Positions 1-16,267 are shown, counted from the stretch's first letter. The stretch is DNA of 25,000 nt from Halocaridina rubra (GCA_037179515.1 JAXCGZ010007642.1:2501-27500); one strand, 5' to 3'. Notes: generated from the letters alone by a model not told the origin. Translations and numbers: made by a program.

Positions 1-421
1 ACTACCGTCTACATTTTAACCTTGAAAGTCTACCTAAAAGAATTGATGAGAACCATCACTGGGAGCCGATCGAAGGATTTCCTTGGTGGTAATTAAGCCT
101 TATTGCTATAAACTCTATATACACGTGAAGAGAGCTTCATCAATACTGAGGTTCGATAAATAAGAATTACTTTCTTTTTTTACTTCAATCTTTCAACCTA
201 TCTACGACTACTAAACTGGTAGGCGTTAGAAGGTAGCAGATACATGACTGTTCCTTCCATCCTCGACATGACTAAGTGAAAAATGATCCAGAACAAATCG
301 GGCTCCAGATGTGGTCCTTTGATACAACTGACTAATTTTGAACTTATTTAACCATGGGAGATCTTTAAACGTAACTATTGTGAAATCAGTGTCCTTTTTC
401 ACTCATAAAATAGTAACAAAA
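1..421. other. Anonymous non-coding stretch
   Basis: I see no recognisable gene, RNA or mobile element here. Stop codons are frequent in all frames and there is no long simple repeat. A 126-codon open frame begins at 338, but its second half lies in the LINE-tail repeat that follows and its first half resembles nothing I know. Confidence 0.5.
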
Positions 422-720
422 CACCGTAGCAATATACTACAGCTGAAGGGTCTTTTGGACTTCAATAGGACTGTGCAGGACGGTTCAATGTTAAGTCTTC
501 CTTCAGTTACGGTTCTTTTCCTATGCCTACAGCAGCACCGAATATTCTTGGATAGTCGTTACAAAATTCTTATCCCTCCACATCTGAGAAGTCAGAACAC
601 TCCCCATCTCTTTCTCTTTACGTTATGTTTCTTCGTTCCCAGGCTCGATGAGGGCAGTTTTTTTTATTTATTTTTTTTTGGCCCGTCCTGGTGTCACAAT
701 CATAAAAAAAATAAATAAAT
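422..720 (+). repeat. Short LINE-tail-type interspersed repeat, copy 1
   Basis: This segment matches the reverse complement of 9222-9515 over nearly its whole length with scattered substitutions and small indels, so it is an interspersed repeat. It ends in a module (639-700) with GATGAGGGCAG, a T-rich run, GCCCGTCCTGG and TGTCACA, followed by an A-rich tail (701-720) containing AAATAAAT. The tail and the recurrence of the module at four other places suggest the 3' end of a non-LTR retrotransposon, or of a SINE that borrowed it. Both copies start at the same point, near 422 here. The open frame across it is incidental. Confidence 0.65.
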
Positions 721-1040
721 AGCGATTTTCTTGGTAAGACGTACATTAGTGTAAAGAGAAGCTTTAATTATGACAATCAATTACTTTGTCAGTGTCACAC
801 AAGCAATCCAAACACTGGTGGTTCAATAATATTCAAAGCAGTACAAGTTCCATACCTGAATAATGACTAAGGTAGATGTCATAATGTATTTCTGGCCATA
901 AGACTGAACAAATAAATAAGACTAGCCTCCAAGAGGTTGATGAGACATAACGAACCTATGTATTCATGGGAAAAGCGGCCGATAATAAAAAAAAGAATAT
1001 TAGTGTCCAATATAAACACAACTCCAGCTAAAGGTACCTT
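721..1040. other. Anonymous AT-rich stretch
   Basis: Nothing recognisable is seen between the LINE-tail repeat and the palindrome region. There are only short AAAT-type runs. Confidence 0.4.
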
Positions 1041-1146
1041 TAGTGATATCTAGTTACGAACATGCACGAGCACACACATATATATATTTATACATACATA
1101 CAGTACACCGTCTGAAAGCACATATATCTATCCGCAATTCTGTCGC

Positions 1147-1280
<134 letters not shown>

Positions 1281-1310
1281 TGTGTGTGTGCGCGCGCACG
1301 CATGCGTGTA

Positions 1311-1313
<3 letters not shown>

Positions 1314-1408
<95 letters not shown>

Positions 1409-1409
1409 A
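1314..1409. repeat. (GA)n microsatellite
   Basis: A GA run of about 95 bp has one GG interruption near 1389. It is the left-arm counterpart of the (CT)n tract at 1828-1906. Confidence 0.95.
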
Positions 1410-1825
1410 ACATATGAGCCATTCTAATAAAAATATGTATTAAAAGTAATACTCTTAATATCAAGGGGTAGTAATTTTATAAGATATTGCAACGTGAAGA
1501 TGAAATTGAATGTACATTGCGCACGTACGCTGTTCTTTGGGATTGGCATTCATAACGCCTAAAAATAACTTATACATGTGAACATATAGCACTTACACTA
1601 CGGCAAATTAGTTTTAATATTTGTGCATGCAAGCAACTCTGGGACTGGCGTGTATAATACGTGTATAAGGTTTTTTAAACGTTATGAATGCAAATCTCAA
1701 AGAATAGCGTGTGCACAATGTACATTCAATATTCATCATCACGTTGCAATATCTTATAAAATTATTACCCTTTGATTATAAGAGTATTACTTTTTAACAC
1801 TTATTTTGATTAGAATGGTTTATAT

Positions 1826-1827
<2 letters not shown>

Positions 1828-1906
<79 letters not shown>
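1828..1906. repeat. (CT)n microsatellite
   Basis: A perfect CT run of about 79 bp inside the right arm of the palindrome. Confidence 0.95.
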
Positions 1907-1908
<2 letters not shown>

Positions 1909-1941
1909 GTACACTCATGCGCGCGCGCACACACACACACA

Positions 1942-1971
1942 ATATATATATATATATATATATCATATATA

Positions 1972-2062
<91 letters not shown>

Positions 2063-2077
2063 TATATACTATATGTA

Positions 2078-2172
<95 letters not shown>

Positions 2173-2187
2173 TATATAATATATATC
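1942..2187. repeat. Interrupted (AT)n microsatellite
   Basis: About 245 bp of alternating AT with several C, G or frame-slip interruptions, for example near 1964-1980 and 2055-2080. It closes the palindrome and directly abuts the truncated 5' end of LINE family A. Open frames through it (poly-IY) are artefacts. Confidence 0.95.
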
Positions 2188-3972
2188 AATTCATCAAAGA
2201 TTCTCTACCCATGATTGTATCTTATATTCTAGCTATTATAAGCACTTCCATTGTTACTAAACATTTTCCTGACTCTTGGAAAAAAATTACATGTAATACC
2301 TCTGCATAACAGGGGGACAGAGAAATTGTGACAAACTATAGTCCTATTTCCCTGCTAACCCATTTTCTCTACAATATTAGAAAAAATTGTTGCATGCCAA
2401 CTAATGTCATATCTAGAGACAAACAGACTGTTAGCTATTAGCCAACATGGTTTCAGACCGAAACTCTCTACGGAAACTACATTGCTCAAAGGTACTAAGA
2501 GTATTTATAATAACATAGATATGAAAAAAAATATCTCTGCTTTTATATTAGACATCAAATGCCTTCGACAGTGTAAACCATGAAATTCTTATTAATAATG
2601 TACTAACCTAAACACTGACCCGACCTTGTTTAGAGAATATTTATCTAATAGCAGACAGTCTATCCGTCTTGACAGCATTATCTCTACTTCAGAAAATGTA
2701 TCATTTGGTGTTCCACAGGGATCAGTCCTAGGTCCTATCCTCTTCACCATTTATGTAAATGATCTATCTTGTTTCATTCCTGACTGTCTAGTTGTACAAT
2801 ATGCAGATGACACTCAGCTACTCCTTACTGGTGATATTAGTAATCTCCTAGAGCTAGTTTTTTTCTTCTTCAAGAAATTGGGGTGTTATTTAAGGAAACC
2901 AAAACACAATGCTTGTTTATTGGTTCAAGTTACCTAATAGCACAAATTCCAGAATAAACAATGATCAATTTTTGCGGCATTACTCCTAGCAAACAGTGAA
3001 AAATATAGGAATTCACTTTGAGATAATTTATGCAAATAGGTTTCAGGAACACGATTGTACTTATCACATATAAAAGACAATATTGAGACTACCACTCGAA
3101 TAAAGCTTGTTAAATCTCTAGCCCTAAGTCACATTAACTATTTCACAACTGTATGGGGAGCTACTGATAAGACTCAGATAAATAGAATGCAAAAGTGTAT
3201 TAATTTTGCAGCTCGAGTTGGCCTGGGAGGAATAAGAAAATATGACCACATCACACCAGCTCTCAAAAAACATGGGTGAGTGCGGGCAGAAAACAAGGTC
3301 ACCTATGCTATTTACGGTTTTGGATACATAATTTTGAACCATAATTATCCTGGCTGACTATTTAATTTCAAAACAGTAAGGAATATAAGGAGAACCAATG
3401 CAAGACAGAGTAGTGAGCTCTTTTTATCCAGAGAACAAACATAGAAGCAGGTTCAAAGATGATCACTATTAAAGGGCCAACAGCCGAATCCATACTCTGG
3501 AACAATGTTCCAGAATATCTTAAAAATTCTTCCTCCTTCACAGCTTTTAAAGGCAAACTATATAGTTTTTTGGACAAATAATTACTGTTCACACACTAAT
3601 CAAACTTGATGATTTAATGAAATTTCCCTTAGCACTGACCATATTTTTAAAATAGATATCGCCTTCTTTGATTTCTAAGTTAAGAACTAATTATTTACAT
3701 TGTAAAGAATACAAATATGGTGATGATACTGATAATAATAATGATCCTGTATCGAGTATTACTATTACTACTTTATCACCAACATTAAATTGTAAACATT
3801 TTATTACAGTATGATTATTGTTATTATAATTTTATATGTATCTGTTAACTCAAGGTAATCTTAATTTTCTGTTCACTTTTTGCTTAATTACATGTGTACT
3901 TATACGTGTACTCTTAGTTTTGTAAAAGAATAACCATTGTATAAAAATGGAAATAAAAGTTTGTTTGTTTGA
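2188..3972 (+). pseudogene. LINE family A, copy 1: 5'-truncated non-LTR retrotransposon with decayed reverse transcriptase
   Basis: The original product would copy the element's own RNA into DNA at a nicked genomic target. The sequence starts inside the RT domain. The early fingers motif (NYSPISLL-like, near 2335) and an ISQHGF-like motif (near 2440) are readable with frame changes. At 2626-2937 an open piece carries FGVPQGSVLGPILF, then YADDTQ with the catalytic aspartates. The thumb region follows at 3055-3279 (LALSHINY, VWGA, GGIRKYDHITPA), and the C-terminal end at about 3400-3582 is in another frame. Frameshifts and stops rule out activity, and no endonuclease domain is left. The 3' UTR runs to a TTTG-repeat tail at about 3960-3972. 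The motif set fits the CR1/Jockey group of LINEs; I cannot fix the clade. The second copy is at 21612-22776. Confidence 0.9.
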
Positions 3973-4085
3973 AGTTGTGAACGTGAAAACCCTGGAGAGA
4001 ATTTACAATACATCACATTCTCTTTTTTCTGCTTCGACTTTAAACTTTTAATTTTTCCACTTTTCAATGTTTTCTTGGTTGCCCT

Positions 4086-4131
4086 GGACCGATAAGGGCA
4101 GTTTTCTTTACCCGTCCAGGAGTCGTGCTTA
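4086..4131 (+). repeat. LINE 3'-end module, copy 2
   Basis: It holds CCTGGACC, GATAAGGGCAGTTTTCTTTA, CCCGTCCAGG and AGTCGTG, matching the terminal module at 639-700, 9238-9300, 9965-10020 and 24045-24095. The sequence before it (3973-4085) is not clearly similar to the other copies, so only the module is claimed. Confidence 0.6.
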
Positions 4132-4632
4132 TTAGAAAATGACGTTATATTGTTATTGTGCACACATGTAAAGCTTAAAACTGAGTTCACATTACGTCAA
4201 TGACATTAAATGTTTGAGAACAAAAACCCACTTCAGGACTATGTTCAAAATGTGTCAAATAACTTTGGTACATTTTGCACTTAAGAATCATTTTGTAATT
4301 TTGTAATTTTGGTTCACAACATCGAATGTGCATTTTAAAATATGTACATCCTTGGAATTGGTGCTCTCAGTACGTCAAGTAGTACATGGAGTTTTTGCAC
4401 CATAAAGTTACTTATATACTTGTGTTCTTACAAACTCAAAGCTTCAAACACTCCACTCCTGACTGTACAAAGAGTGAAAGTAGTCTGTTATTTAAATGCC
4501 GGAAGGAGATGATAGTTATAATCGTTAAATAATTAGATTTGCATCGGAATTACGAAAGTGAAAAAAAAAATCAATTAAAAAATGACATGCGCATGAAGTT
4601 CGTGATCTTTTTTTCTATTACCAAATGACGTG

Positions 4633-4636
<4 letters not shown>
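4132..4636. other. Anonymous non-coding stretch
   Basis: AT-rich, no coding signal. One local direct duplication of GTAATTTT lies near 4292-4310. Nothing else is recognisable. Confidence 0.4.

Positions 4637-4720
<84 letters not shown>
4637..4720. repeat. (GA)n microsatellite
   Basis: A perfect GA run of about 83 bp. Confidence 0.95.
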
Positions 4721-4722
<2 letters not shown>

Positions 4723-5013
4723 ATCCGTGGCAGCTTTTCCACCCATTTCAATAAAAAGGGACGATTTCACTGAAGCCTTTCCATACACCTTGTTATTTTA
4801 ACCAAAGAGAATTAACAGTCACATAAGTGTCTGTGCTTCTTTTCACTAGGGCCCAATCTTACACTCGCTGATATTGCATACAAACGCGAATCTAGGATCC
4901 TCTAAAGGCTAAACAATGCTCTAGCGAGCTATGCTTCAGTCCATCATTCCCTTGCTTGAGACGCTGTAATAAATTTTCCACCCTTAGGAGGCAACGATAA
5001 TTAGAGTGATGCT

Positions 5014-5016
<3 letters not shown>

Positions 5017-5079
<63 letters not shown>
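5017..5079. repeat. (GA)n microsatellite
   Basis: A perfect GA run of about 62 bp, about 300 bp after the previous one. The 4721-5016 interval between them shows nothing recognisable. Confidence 0.95.
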
Positions 5080-5080
<1 letters not shown>

Positions 5081-5776
5081 CTATGGTCCCAATGATTCAC
5101 CGCACGGCCCGGAAAAAGTTGGAGTGAGGAGCACAGAAGAGGAAGTCTTGCTATAGAACGTAGACAATGGAAATGGCTATAATTTGTGGGAAAAATTATC
5201 CGCTCTTCGGTCGGTGAATGATCTTTGTAAAATGGGAATGACTGATTATTACATGGTACTTTATGAAGAAAAGACCTTGAACCCTAATTACTGGGTCTCT
5301 GCATCTACGTAGCGGTGGAGAGACAGAGAGTATAAGAAAGGAGTTTGGTAGCAGCATTATTGTTTTACGAAAGATGGATGCGTTGGCATTGAGCAAGACA
5401 AAATTGAAAGGGAAAGGTCTTGTGATGAATATATGTGTACTTTGACTTGGCCATGCCCATTAAAAGGGAAATGAAACCATATGTAGATAGACAATTAGAC
5501 ATATAGATAACAAAAACAGACGTACAAATAGATATATAAAGAGGCAGATAGATAGACGACTTTAACTTCATTCCATATACGAAGGAAATAACTGTATTAT
5601 CGCTTCACCAAAATCTACAGAAGATACTAATTTAAAGGCAATTAGATACTAGATATGGTAATCCCAGTCAACTCTAAAAACTTTCATGTACTATCTCACA
5701 TTTCTAGATATGTGGTATCACGGGTGGAACAGCAGCAACACTAATTCAGGGTTTTGCATGGACAATATTATTTATC
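5080..5776. other. Anonymous non-coding stretch
   Basis: Short open frames on the - strand (5196-5396, 5365-5571) have no recognisable motif. A degenerate run of AGATAGATA-type tetranucleotides spans about 5484-5555. I see no gene. Confidence 0.4.
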
Positions 5777-5830
<54 letters not shown>

Positions 5831-5846
5831 TAATAATAATAATAAA
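5777..5846. repeat. (AAT)n microsatellite
   Basis: A trinucleotide AAT run with one slip near 5830, followed by degenerate ATT/AAT sequence to about 5920. Confidence 0.95.
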
Positions 5847-5902
5847 ATCAACAACGCCCATTATAATTATCAATATTGTTATCATTAATATTATTGTTAT
5901 CA

Positions 5903-6250
5903 TTAATAATATTTACAAGCAAAACACTTAAAGTATCTCTTTTCGTGCCTAAAAGTGAAACTATCACTTAATAATCTTGAGGATATAGAAGAGATATCAG
6001 CGGCAGACTGCCTTCCAATGATCTTTGACAATTCAGTATACACCAGGGAAATGGTAGGCCACTGGTTAAGTGCATAAAAATTTAGCCATTCCTTAAGTAG
6101 CGCATTTGCTTGCACTGTAGCAGTGTAGTGTGTACTTAAATATGCACATCTATAGAAATTAGAGGCCGCTGGTAGAGCTAACTGCATTATGGCGACTAGC
6201 ATAGATACTGGAATGCACTTGGTTGTCCTATTGCTTTGTGTTATTATCTT
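5903..6250 (-). other. Unidentified open stretch of about 115 codons
   Basis: The - strand stays open from about 6250 to a stop at 5903. It gives a peptide of ordinary composition (for example NQWPTISLVYTELSKIIG, then a short Ser-rich piece and a basic end) that I do not recognise. The open frame continues upstream only through a TAAA-repeat (poly-Ile/Leu/Tyr), so the natural start is unclear and the annotated methionine near 6331 is probably not real. It could be an exon remnant, a decayed element or chance. No splice sites or domain can be argued. Confidence 0.2.
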
Positions 6251-6257
6251 TATAACT

Positions 6258-6303
6258 ATTAAATAAATAAATAAATATATAAATAAATAAATAAATAATA
6301 AAT
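6258..6303. repeat. (TAAA)n microsatellite
   Basis: Tetranucleotide AAAT repeats with small slips near 6278 and 6298. Confidence 0.9.
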
Positions 6304-6680
6304 AGATAAGCAGATAAATAGATATGTGCATAAACTGACAAATAAATATGTGAACATATCCCCTTAACTATTACAGCTAGCAGACTATTAGTAGAACTAA
6401 TTGCATAATGAGCTCGAGTACCAGAACAGGCGAGCGCGTGCCTGTCCTAAACACCTGCACAAAAATACAACATAATACAAGTAAAGTAATATATAAACAC
6501 TAATATAATTAAGTAAATGAATAACTACATAAATATTTTTCTTTTAAATGGAATGTTGTATCTTTTTAATTTGGTCTCTAGTTCTCAGCGATTTCATCCT
6601 TTTTTTTTTCCCCCTCAAAACCACTTTCACTAGAGCATTTCCTCGTGAGAAAATTCCGAGCCTGGGTTCCATGGGATATG
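6304..6680. other. Anonymous non-coding stretch
   Basis: Segment 6388-6412 loosely resembles 6168-6196 (a GTAGARCTAA-type core), suggesting an old direct repeat. A small GC-rich hairpin (ACAGGC with GCCTGT) sits at 6425-6445. No gene is seen. Confidence 0.35.
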
Positions 6681-6732
6681 AAAAGAAGAAGAAGAAGAAG
6701 AAGAAGAAGAAGAAGAAGAAGAAGAAGAAGAA
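6681..6732. repeat. (AAG)n microsatellite
   Basis: A near-perfect AAG trinucleotide run of about 50 bp. Poly-Lys, poly-Leu or poly-Phe frames through it are artefacts. Confidence 0.95.
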
Positions 6733-6994
6733 TCGACTGGTAAATGTGACGTTCAGAGGATAAATATTCATTATGTGTAGGTTGAACAGCCATAAAAGCT
6801 AACAAGCATGGAATTCAGCAGTTGAAGCCTAGGTAAAATAGTATTTTCTAAATCTCGAAAGTATTGGCCACTCATGATTTAGTAGGTAAGAACGATTATG
6901 TCTTTAAATACACGTGAGAAAAGTAAAAAAGGTGATTGCCAGATAAGATCGCCATTAGTTTTATCTAAAAATACATATGATAAAAGTCTTATTG

Positions 6995-6997
<3 letters not shown>

Positions 6998-7073
<76 letters not shown>
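6998..7073. repeat. (GA)n microsatellite
   Basis: A perfect GA run of about 75 bp. Confidence 0.95.
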
Positions 7074-7076
<3 letters not shown>

Positions 7077-7917
7077 TGTATATTAAACTCTGGGTTCCAA
7101 TATAGATTATCAGTTAAAATTCGGGCGCTAATAAGTATACCACTGTATGTGGCAGAGGGTGGAATAGTATCTTTCATAACAAATGCTTCCAAGAAGGACA
7201 AATTTACAGTGTCATCCTTTTTCATTGATGAAGAACAACACATCGAACATAATAAAGCAAGCAAAATGAAAATAAATAAATAACCAAAAATAAATAAGAA
7301 ATTTGTAATGTAGTTATGAATTTCGGTTCTGTTTCAACCACCGGGAGAGCAAGTTAGCGCAGCAATCTACCTATCACAAGCCCTGATACAAGGTAAGGAT
7401 CAGAAGCAGAAAGAGCAGCCAGCCTTAGACCTTTGGGTCAAAATTATATTTGAACCTTCCAGTGAGTTCGCGAACATAGCCGATAAAGAAGAGGCACAAG
7501 GCCAGAGATTCCGAAACTAAAGTCCTATCATGATAATCCTTTATACTAGGATCGAAATATATTATAATAGAGACTTGTATTTCCTGACACTTATCAGCAT
7601 ATTCTATCTTTCGTTCGTGAGGCAATGCAGTCCATTAACATTATTGCAGAGAAAGAGGGGGAGGGGATGGCACGAAGGACGGGTACTTAGCCATACCGAA
7701 CCTAAGCTTGTAAAGGCACTGAACTTTCTCCAATATATTATAAATGGGCGTTGAGGAACGATACTTTTCCCCTATTCGAAGCTAGATTTCATATAGCTCC
7801 TCCAATTAAGTCCATTAGCTTCTGGAGAAGAATAGTGTATGATTTATTGAAAGTACTGACTCTCTATATATCTAGTTGTATGTTGAATCTTTCTGCTGAT
7901 TTAAGATACATGAGTCT

Positions 7918-7920
<3 letters not shown>
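7074..7920. other. Anonymous non-coding stretch
   Basis: About 850 bp without a recognisable gene. The frames 7425-7625 (-) and 7530-7754 (+) are short, show no motifs and overlap on opposite strands. No RNA gene or repeat is apparent. Confidence 0.4.

Positions 7921-7986
<66 letters not shown>
7921..7986. repeat. (AT)n microsatellite
   Basis: An AT run with one frame slip near 7955. It borders the tail of the tRNA-derived repeat that follows. Confidence 0.95.
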
Positions 7987-8639
<653 letters not shown>

Positions 8640-9653
8640 TTCATTCCTATCAAAAGCAGTTAGATTTGAGGCTGACTTCCTTCTTGACCTTCAGTGATGT
8701 AGTTGGTAGCTAATTGGCACAGTAATTATGTGACTTAGGCTCGAGTCCCGGTTGGGGTAAAATATGATTAATGTTTCACGAATGTTAATGTGTTTATTTG
8801 ATTATTACTAATACACATATAGGTTGGGATTTAAATTAAATGCGAAAACGAAGCTACAAGTGAGGTTGGGAGAAGCTATGATATGAACAAAAAAGCATTC
8901 AGAAAGCATGGGTTCATTCCTAGCAAAGCAGTTAGCTATGAGGTTGGCCTCTTTCTTGACCTTCAGTGTTGTAGATGGTAACGCCTTGGGACGGTAATAT
9001 TGTGTCCTAGGTTCGAGTCCCGGTCAAATTAAAATATGATTCATGTTTTTACATATGCTATTGCGCTTATTTGATTACTATTGATACATGTATAGGTTGG
9101 GAATTGAATTATTGCAAAAACGAAGCCACGAGTGAGGAAAGGAGAAGCTGCAATATGAACAAAAAGGCATTCAGAAAGAATGTGTTCATTCTCAGCAAAG
9201 CAGTTAGCTTTAAGAGTGGCTTTTTTTTTATTTTTTATGATTGTGACACCAGGACGGGCCAAAAAAAATATAAAATAAAACAGCCCTCATCGGGCCTGGC
9301 CACGAAGAATACATAAAGTAAAGAGAAGCAGAGATGGAGAGTGTATTGACTTGTCAGATGAGAAGGGATAATAACAGATGTGTGATGAATATCCAAGAAT
9401 ATTCAGTATAGCTGTAGGCATAGAAAAAGAACCTTAACTGAAGGAAGACTTAACATCGAACTGTCCTAGACAGACCTATTTAAGTTCAAAAAACCTTCAG
9501 CTGTAGTATAGCAACGGGCGGCTGGTGCCATTTCTTGACTTTCAGTGGTGTAGTTGGTAGCGCCTTAGTACAGTAATTATGTGTCTTAGGTTCGAGTCCC
9601 TGTCAGGATAAAAGATGATTCATGTTTTCACATATGTTAATGTGTTTATTGAT

Positions 9654-9655
<2 letters not shown>
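8640..9655 (+). repeat. tRNA-like repeat family 2, locus 1, plus-strand part (interrupted)
   Basis: Heads are at 8686-8758, 8958-9030 and 9537-9609 on the + strand. Bodies lie between them, and the last unit is split by a LINE-tail insertion at 9222-9515. The A box reads about TGATGTAGTTGG and the B box is best kept at 9589-9600 (GGTTCGAGTCCC). The first - and + parts are mirror images: 8296-8639 pairs with 8689-9032 around a spacer at 8640-8688. The last unit runs into (AT)n at 9656. Copies here differ far more from each other than those in 16884-20163, so this locus is older or less homogenised. Confidence 0.8.
9222..9515 (-). repeat. Short LINE-tail-type repeat, copy 3, nested in a tRNA-like unit
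   Basis: This is the reverse-orientation partner of 422-720. On the - strand it starts with CCGTTGCTATACTACAGCTG (about 9515), carries the module GATGAGGGCTG ... GGCCCGTCCTGGTGTCACAA (9303-9242) and ends in an A-rich tail written as T-rich at 9222-9236. The host unit reads GTTAGCTTTAAGAGTGGC before it and resumes with GGTGCCATTTCTTGAC after it, whereas an uninterrupted unit has GGTTGGCCTCTTTCTTGACC. The insertion is therefore younger than the unit. A clean target-site duplication is not evident. Confidence 0.7.
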
Positions 9656-9740
<85 letters not shown>

Positions 9741-9746
9741 TATCTA

Positions 9747-9777
<31 letters not shown>

Positions 9778-9803
9778 ATATATGTGATATATATATATAT
9801 ATA

Positions 9804-9879
<76 letters not shown>

Positions 9880-9961
9880 TGTTTGTGTGTGTGTTTATGT
9901 GTGTGTGCATGTGTGTGTGTTTGTGTGTGGATATATATGTGTGTGTTTGTGTGTGGATGTA
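9656..9961. repeat. Compound microsatellite (AT)n(TATC)n(AT)n(GT)n
   Basis: (AT)n at 9656-9738, (TATC)n at 9739-9778, (AT)n at 9788-9876 with one T-run, then degenerate (GT)n to about 9960. It sits between the tRNA-like unit and the 3' end of LINE family B. Confidence 0.95.
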
Positions 9962-12065
9962 CGTGTGACACCGAGTGTGATTCAGAAATAGGCAAAGAAA
10001 TTTTCCCTCATATGGGCCAGGCACAAAGAGAGCATTAAGGTTAAAAAGAGTAGCAGTATAAGGGCAATGAAAAATAAGAAAATGATAAGCAATGAAAAAG
10101 AAGACAGGCTGTACGAATAGTTAAAGTAATGAACACCTAAAAGGTATCAGGGTAAAACCCAGAGATGACGGTGGATCAGCCTTTTGAAAGAAGAAGGGTC
10201 ATGAATGCTAAGGATGACAGAAATAGCAAGAGGGTTCCAGAGTATAGAAATGGAAGGAAAGATGTAGTCACTGCTCAGACTAGTGGCCTCGCCAGTGGGA
10301 GAGGGATGCAACTCGCCAACTCATCAGAGCGACAGTGGAAGAAGTACTGTACTGATAATAAAGAGAAAAAGATGATACCCTCGAGAGAAGAGAAAGAGAA
10401 TCGAGATTAGAAGTAAGAGAAGGATATCTGGTGAGTCTGCCTGCCTTAGATTCAACCCTATCCAAGAAATAAGTGTAAGAGGCCACCACACTTGTGAGAG
10501 CACTTTTCTATGCAGGGATGGATAAAACCTCTTTAGCTCTTTAGTAATCGAGATGAGGAAAAGTGATGACGATAGTGACACAGAAGTCCCAGTTTCTTAG
10601 ATGTAGCTCTAGCATTTTGAACAATGTGACCCCCAAGACAAGTTAGAGGCTATTTGAATTCCCAGTATCTTAATAGAACTGGGAGGGGGGGGGGATTTAC
10701 GATGTTTTCAAAAACAATGGATCTACCAGGAGAAGCAAAAGATAAATTTATAGCCAGAAACTGAGTCTTAGCGCATCAAATTTTATTATGTTTTGGGTCT
10801 CCTCTCAGATACTCTCTGTAAACTGGAGTTGAGAGTTGAAGGAAGAGTGATAAGAGACTGATTTCAATCAGCAGATAAAAGTGGTGAGAAGAAGGCAGAG
10901 AAAACATGAAGCATAGAATCATAGGCAAAGGAATGGTGAAGAGAAGAGGATTGGCACTGGGCAAGATATTTGATCAAAAGTAGGAACAGAATAGGTGAGA
11001 AAATAAAACCCTCTTGAGCACCTCTGGTAACTGGGAATGACCTAGATGTTGCACTATCAACAACCACAAATATGAAACTGTTAAAAAGAAAGATGGATAT
11101 CAGAGAATATAAAGAAGGGATGATGAAATAAGCACGAAATTGGTTAACCGAGCCTTGTGCCACACTGTCAAAAACCATAGAAATATCAAGGGTGATGACA
11201 AATTATTCCCTATAGTTCTTAAGAGAATATGACCATATATGAGTGAGATAGGACAGGAAGTCACCAGTGGATCTTGTCTTGTTGAAGCCGTACTGGTGAT
11301 CAGATATAAGTAAGTTAGAATTAAGATGTTTCGAGAAATGAAAGTCGAGTACAGTATCAAATGCTTTAGCGATAGCAGAGGTTAAAGCAATTGGTTGGTA
11401 GTTAGGAGGAAAAAAAATGGCCATCCTTCTCATGAACTGGCTGATCTAGAGCGTGCTTCCAAGATGAAGGAGGGATACCGGTTGAAGAAATCAGGCAAAG
11501 ACTGTAAAGCACCGGAGCTCATTTATCTGCAAACTCGTTAAGGACCCATTCAGGGTGACCATCAATTTCGGATGCCCTGTTCGTCTGCAGAGATGGAAGA
11601 ACCTTACAGACTCTGCGTGAAGAAATTATAGGAGAAGGCATAGGGTTACAGAGGGTTCAGTACAAGAGTAAAGGGTACTGAATCGCTTAAGAGAGAGTTG
11701 GCAGGAAAATGAGAGTTAAAAAGATGGGCTTTGCCAATGGGAAAGCAAACTTTAGAAATGCCAGAATGAGTAAGAGGGGAAAGATTAAGATACAGAGATT
11801 TTTAGAAAGCTTTCTGGAGGAGTATCAGAATCTTTTTTTTTTTTCATCAAGACTAGAGCTCAGGCCATCAACTTTCCTTTTAAAAAAGGAAAATCTATAC
11901 CTATGTTTCTGAGCAAAGCAGCGCTTTCTAGCTGTAATTAAAGCAGAGTGAGTCAGATCAGAAGGAGAGGCTTAGCATGACTGGTAGGCTCAATCCCTGG
12001 CCTGAATAGCCATGGAGCAGGCATGGTCGCCCCAAAGACAAGAGGGAAAGAAAGATTTCATAGAG
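9962..12065 (-). pseudogene. LINE family B: 5'-truncated non-LTR retrotransposon with decayed reverse transcriptase
   Basis: Read on the - strand from about 12065, a linker region (CSMAIQA and LTHSALITARKRC-like pieces) is followed by the RT. NYQPIALTSAIAKAFDT and SDHQYGF are at 11203-11433. Then come AQEGFIFSPILF, in the position of the PQG-S-LSP motif, and FAYDSMLH, the altered F/YADD catalytic box, at 10864-11178. The thumb piece DRVESKAGRL and DSLSLLSRVSS-like segment is at 10280-10489, and an SFKR-like C-terminal end is near 10165. Stops and frame changes separate the pieces and the catalytic motif is mutated, so it is dead. The 3' UTR runs to a terminal module at 10022-9965 (CCTGGCCCATATGAGGGAAA ... 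GTGTCACAC). Only the strand-related RT part remains; the endonuclease is missing. Confidence 0.85.
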
Positions 12066-13093
<1,028 letters not shown>

Positions 13094-13363
13094 CCCCCAA
13101 CCGGGTCTGGAACCTAGGACACATAATTACTGTGCGAAGGCACTACCAACTACACCACAGAAGGTTTAAAAGGGAAACAAACCTTACGGCTATATCTGCT
13201 ATACTAGGAGTGAATGCATTCTATATGAATGCCACTCTGTTCATATTACAGTTTCCCCCCACCTCACTCGTGGCTTCGTTTTCGCATTTAATTCAAATCT
13301 CAATCTCATTTGGGACCAACAATATGTTATCATGTGTCCTAGGTTCAAATCCCCGTCAGGGGT
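13094..13363. repeat. tRNA-like repeat family 2, locus 2 (inverted)
   Basis: A minus-strand unit spans 13094-13320, with its head at 13094-13164 (altered B box; A box as reverse complement of TGGTGTAGTTGG) and its body matching the 274-bp family. At about 13331 the orientation flips to a plus-strand half head (13331-13363) that keeps only the 3' side: GTGTCCTAGGTTCAAATCCC and the following GTCAGGGGTA. Both outer sides are simple repeats, (AT)n on the left and (CATA)n/(AT)n on the right. Confidence 0.75.
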
Positions 13364-13390
13364 AAAAAGATGTTTTAAGCATGAAAAAAC

Positions 13391-15595
<2,205 letters not shown>

Positions 15596-15601
15596 CATTT
15601 A

Positions 15602-16177
<576 letters not shown>

Positions 16178-16264
<87 letters not shown>
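16178..16264. repeat. (AT)n microsatellite
   Basis: An AT run with one frame slip near 16222. Confidence 0.95.

Positions 16265-16267
<3 letters not shown>

Noticed and set aside
2626..2937. Working reverse transcriptase gene
   Set aside because: The VPQG and YADD motifs are intact, but the frame is broken before and after, and the endonuclease and the 5' part are missing.
9071..9316. Small open frame on the + strand
   Set aside because: It runs through the body of a tRNA-like unit and into the nested LINE tail, both non-coding in this strand.
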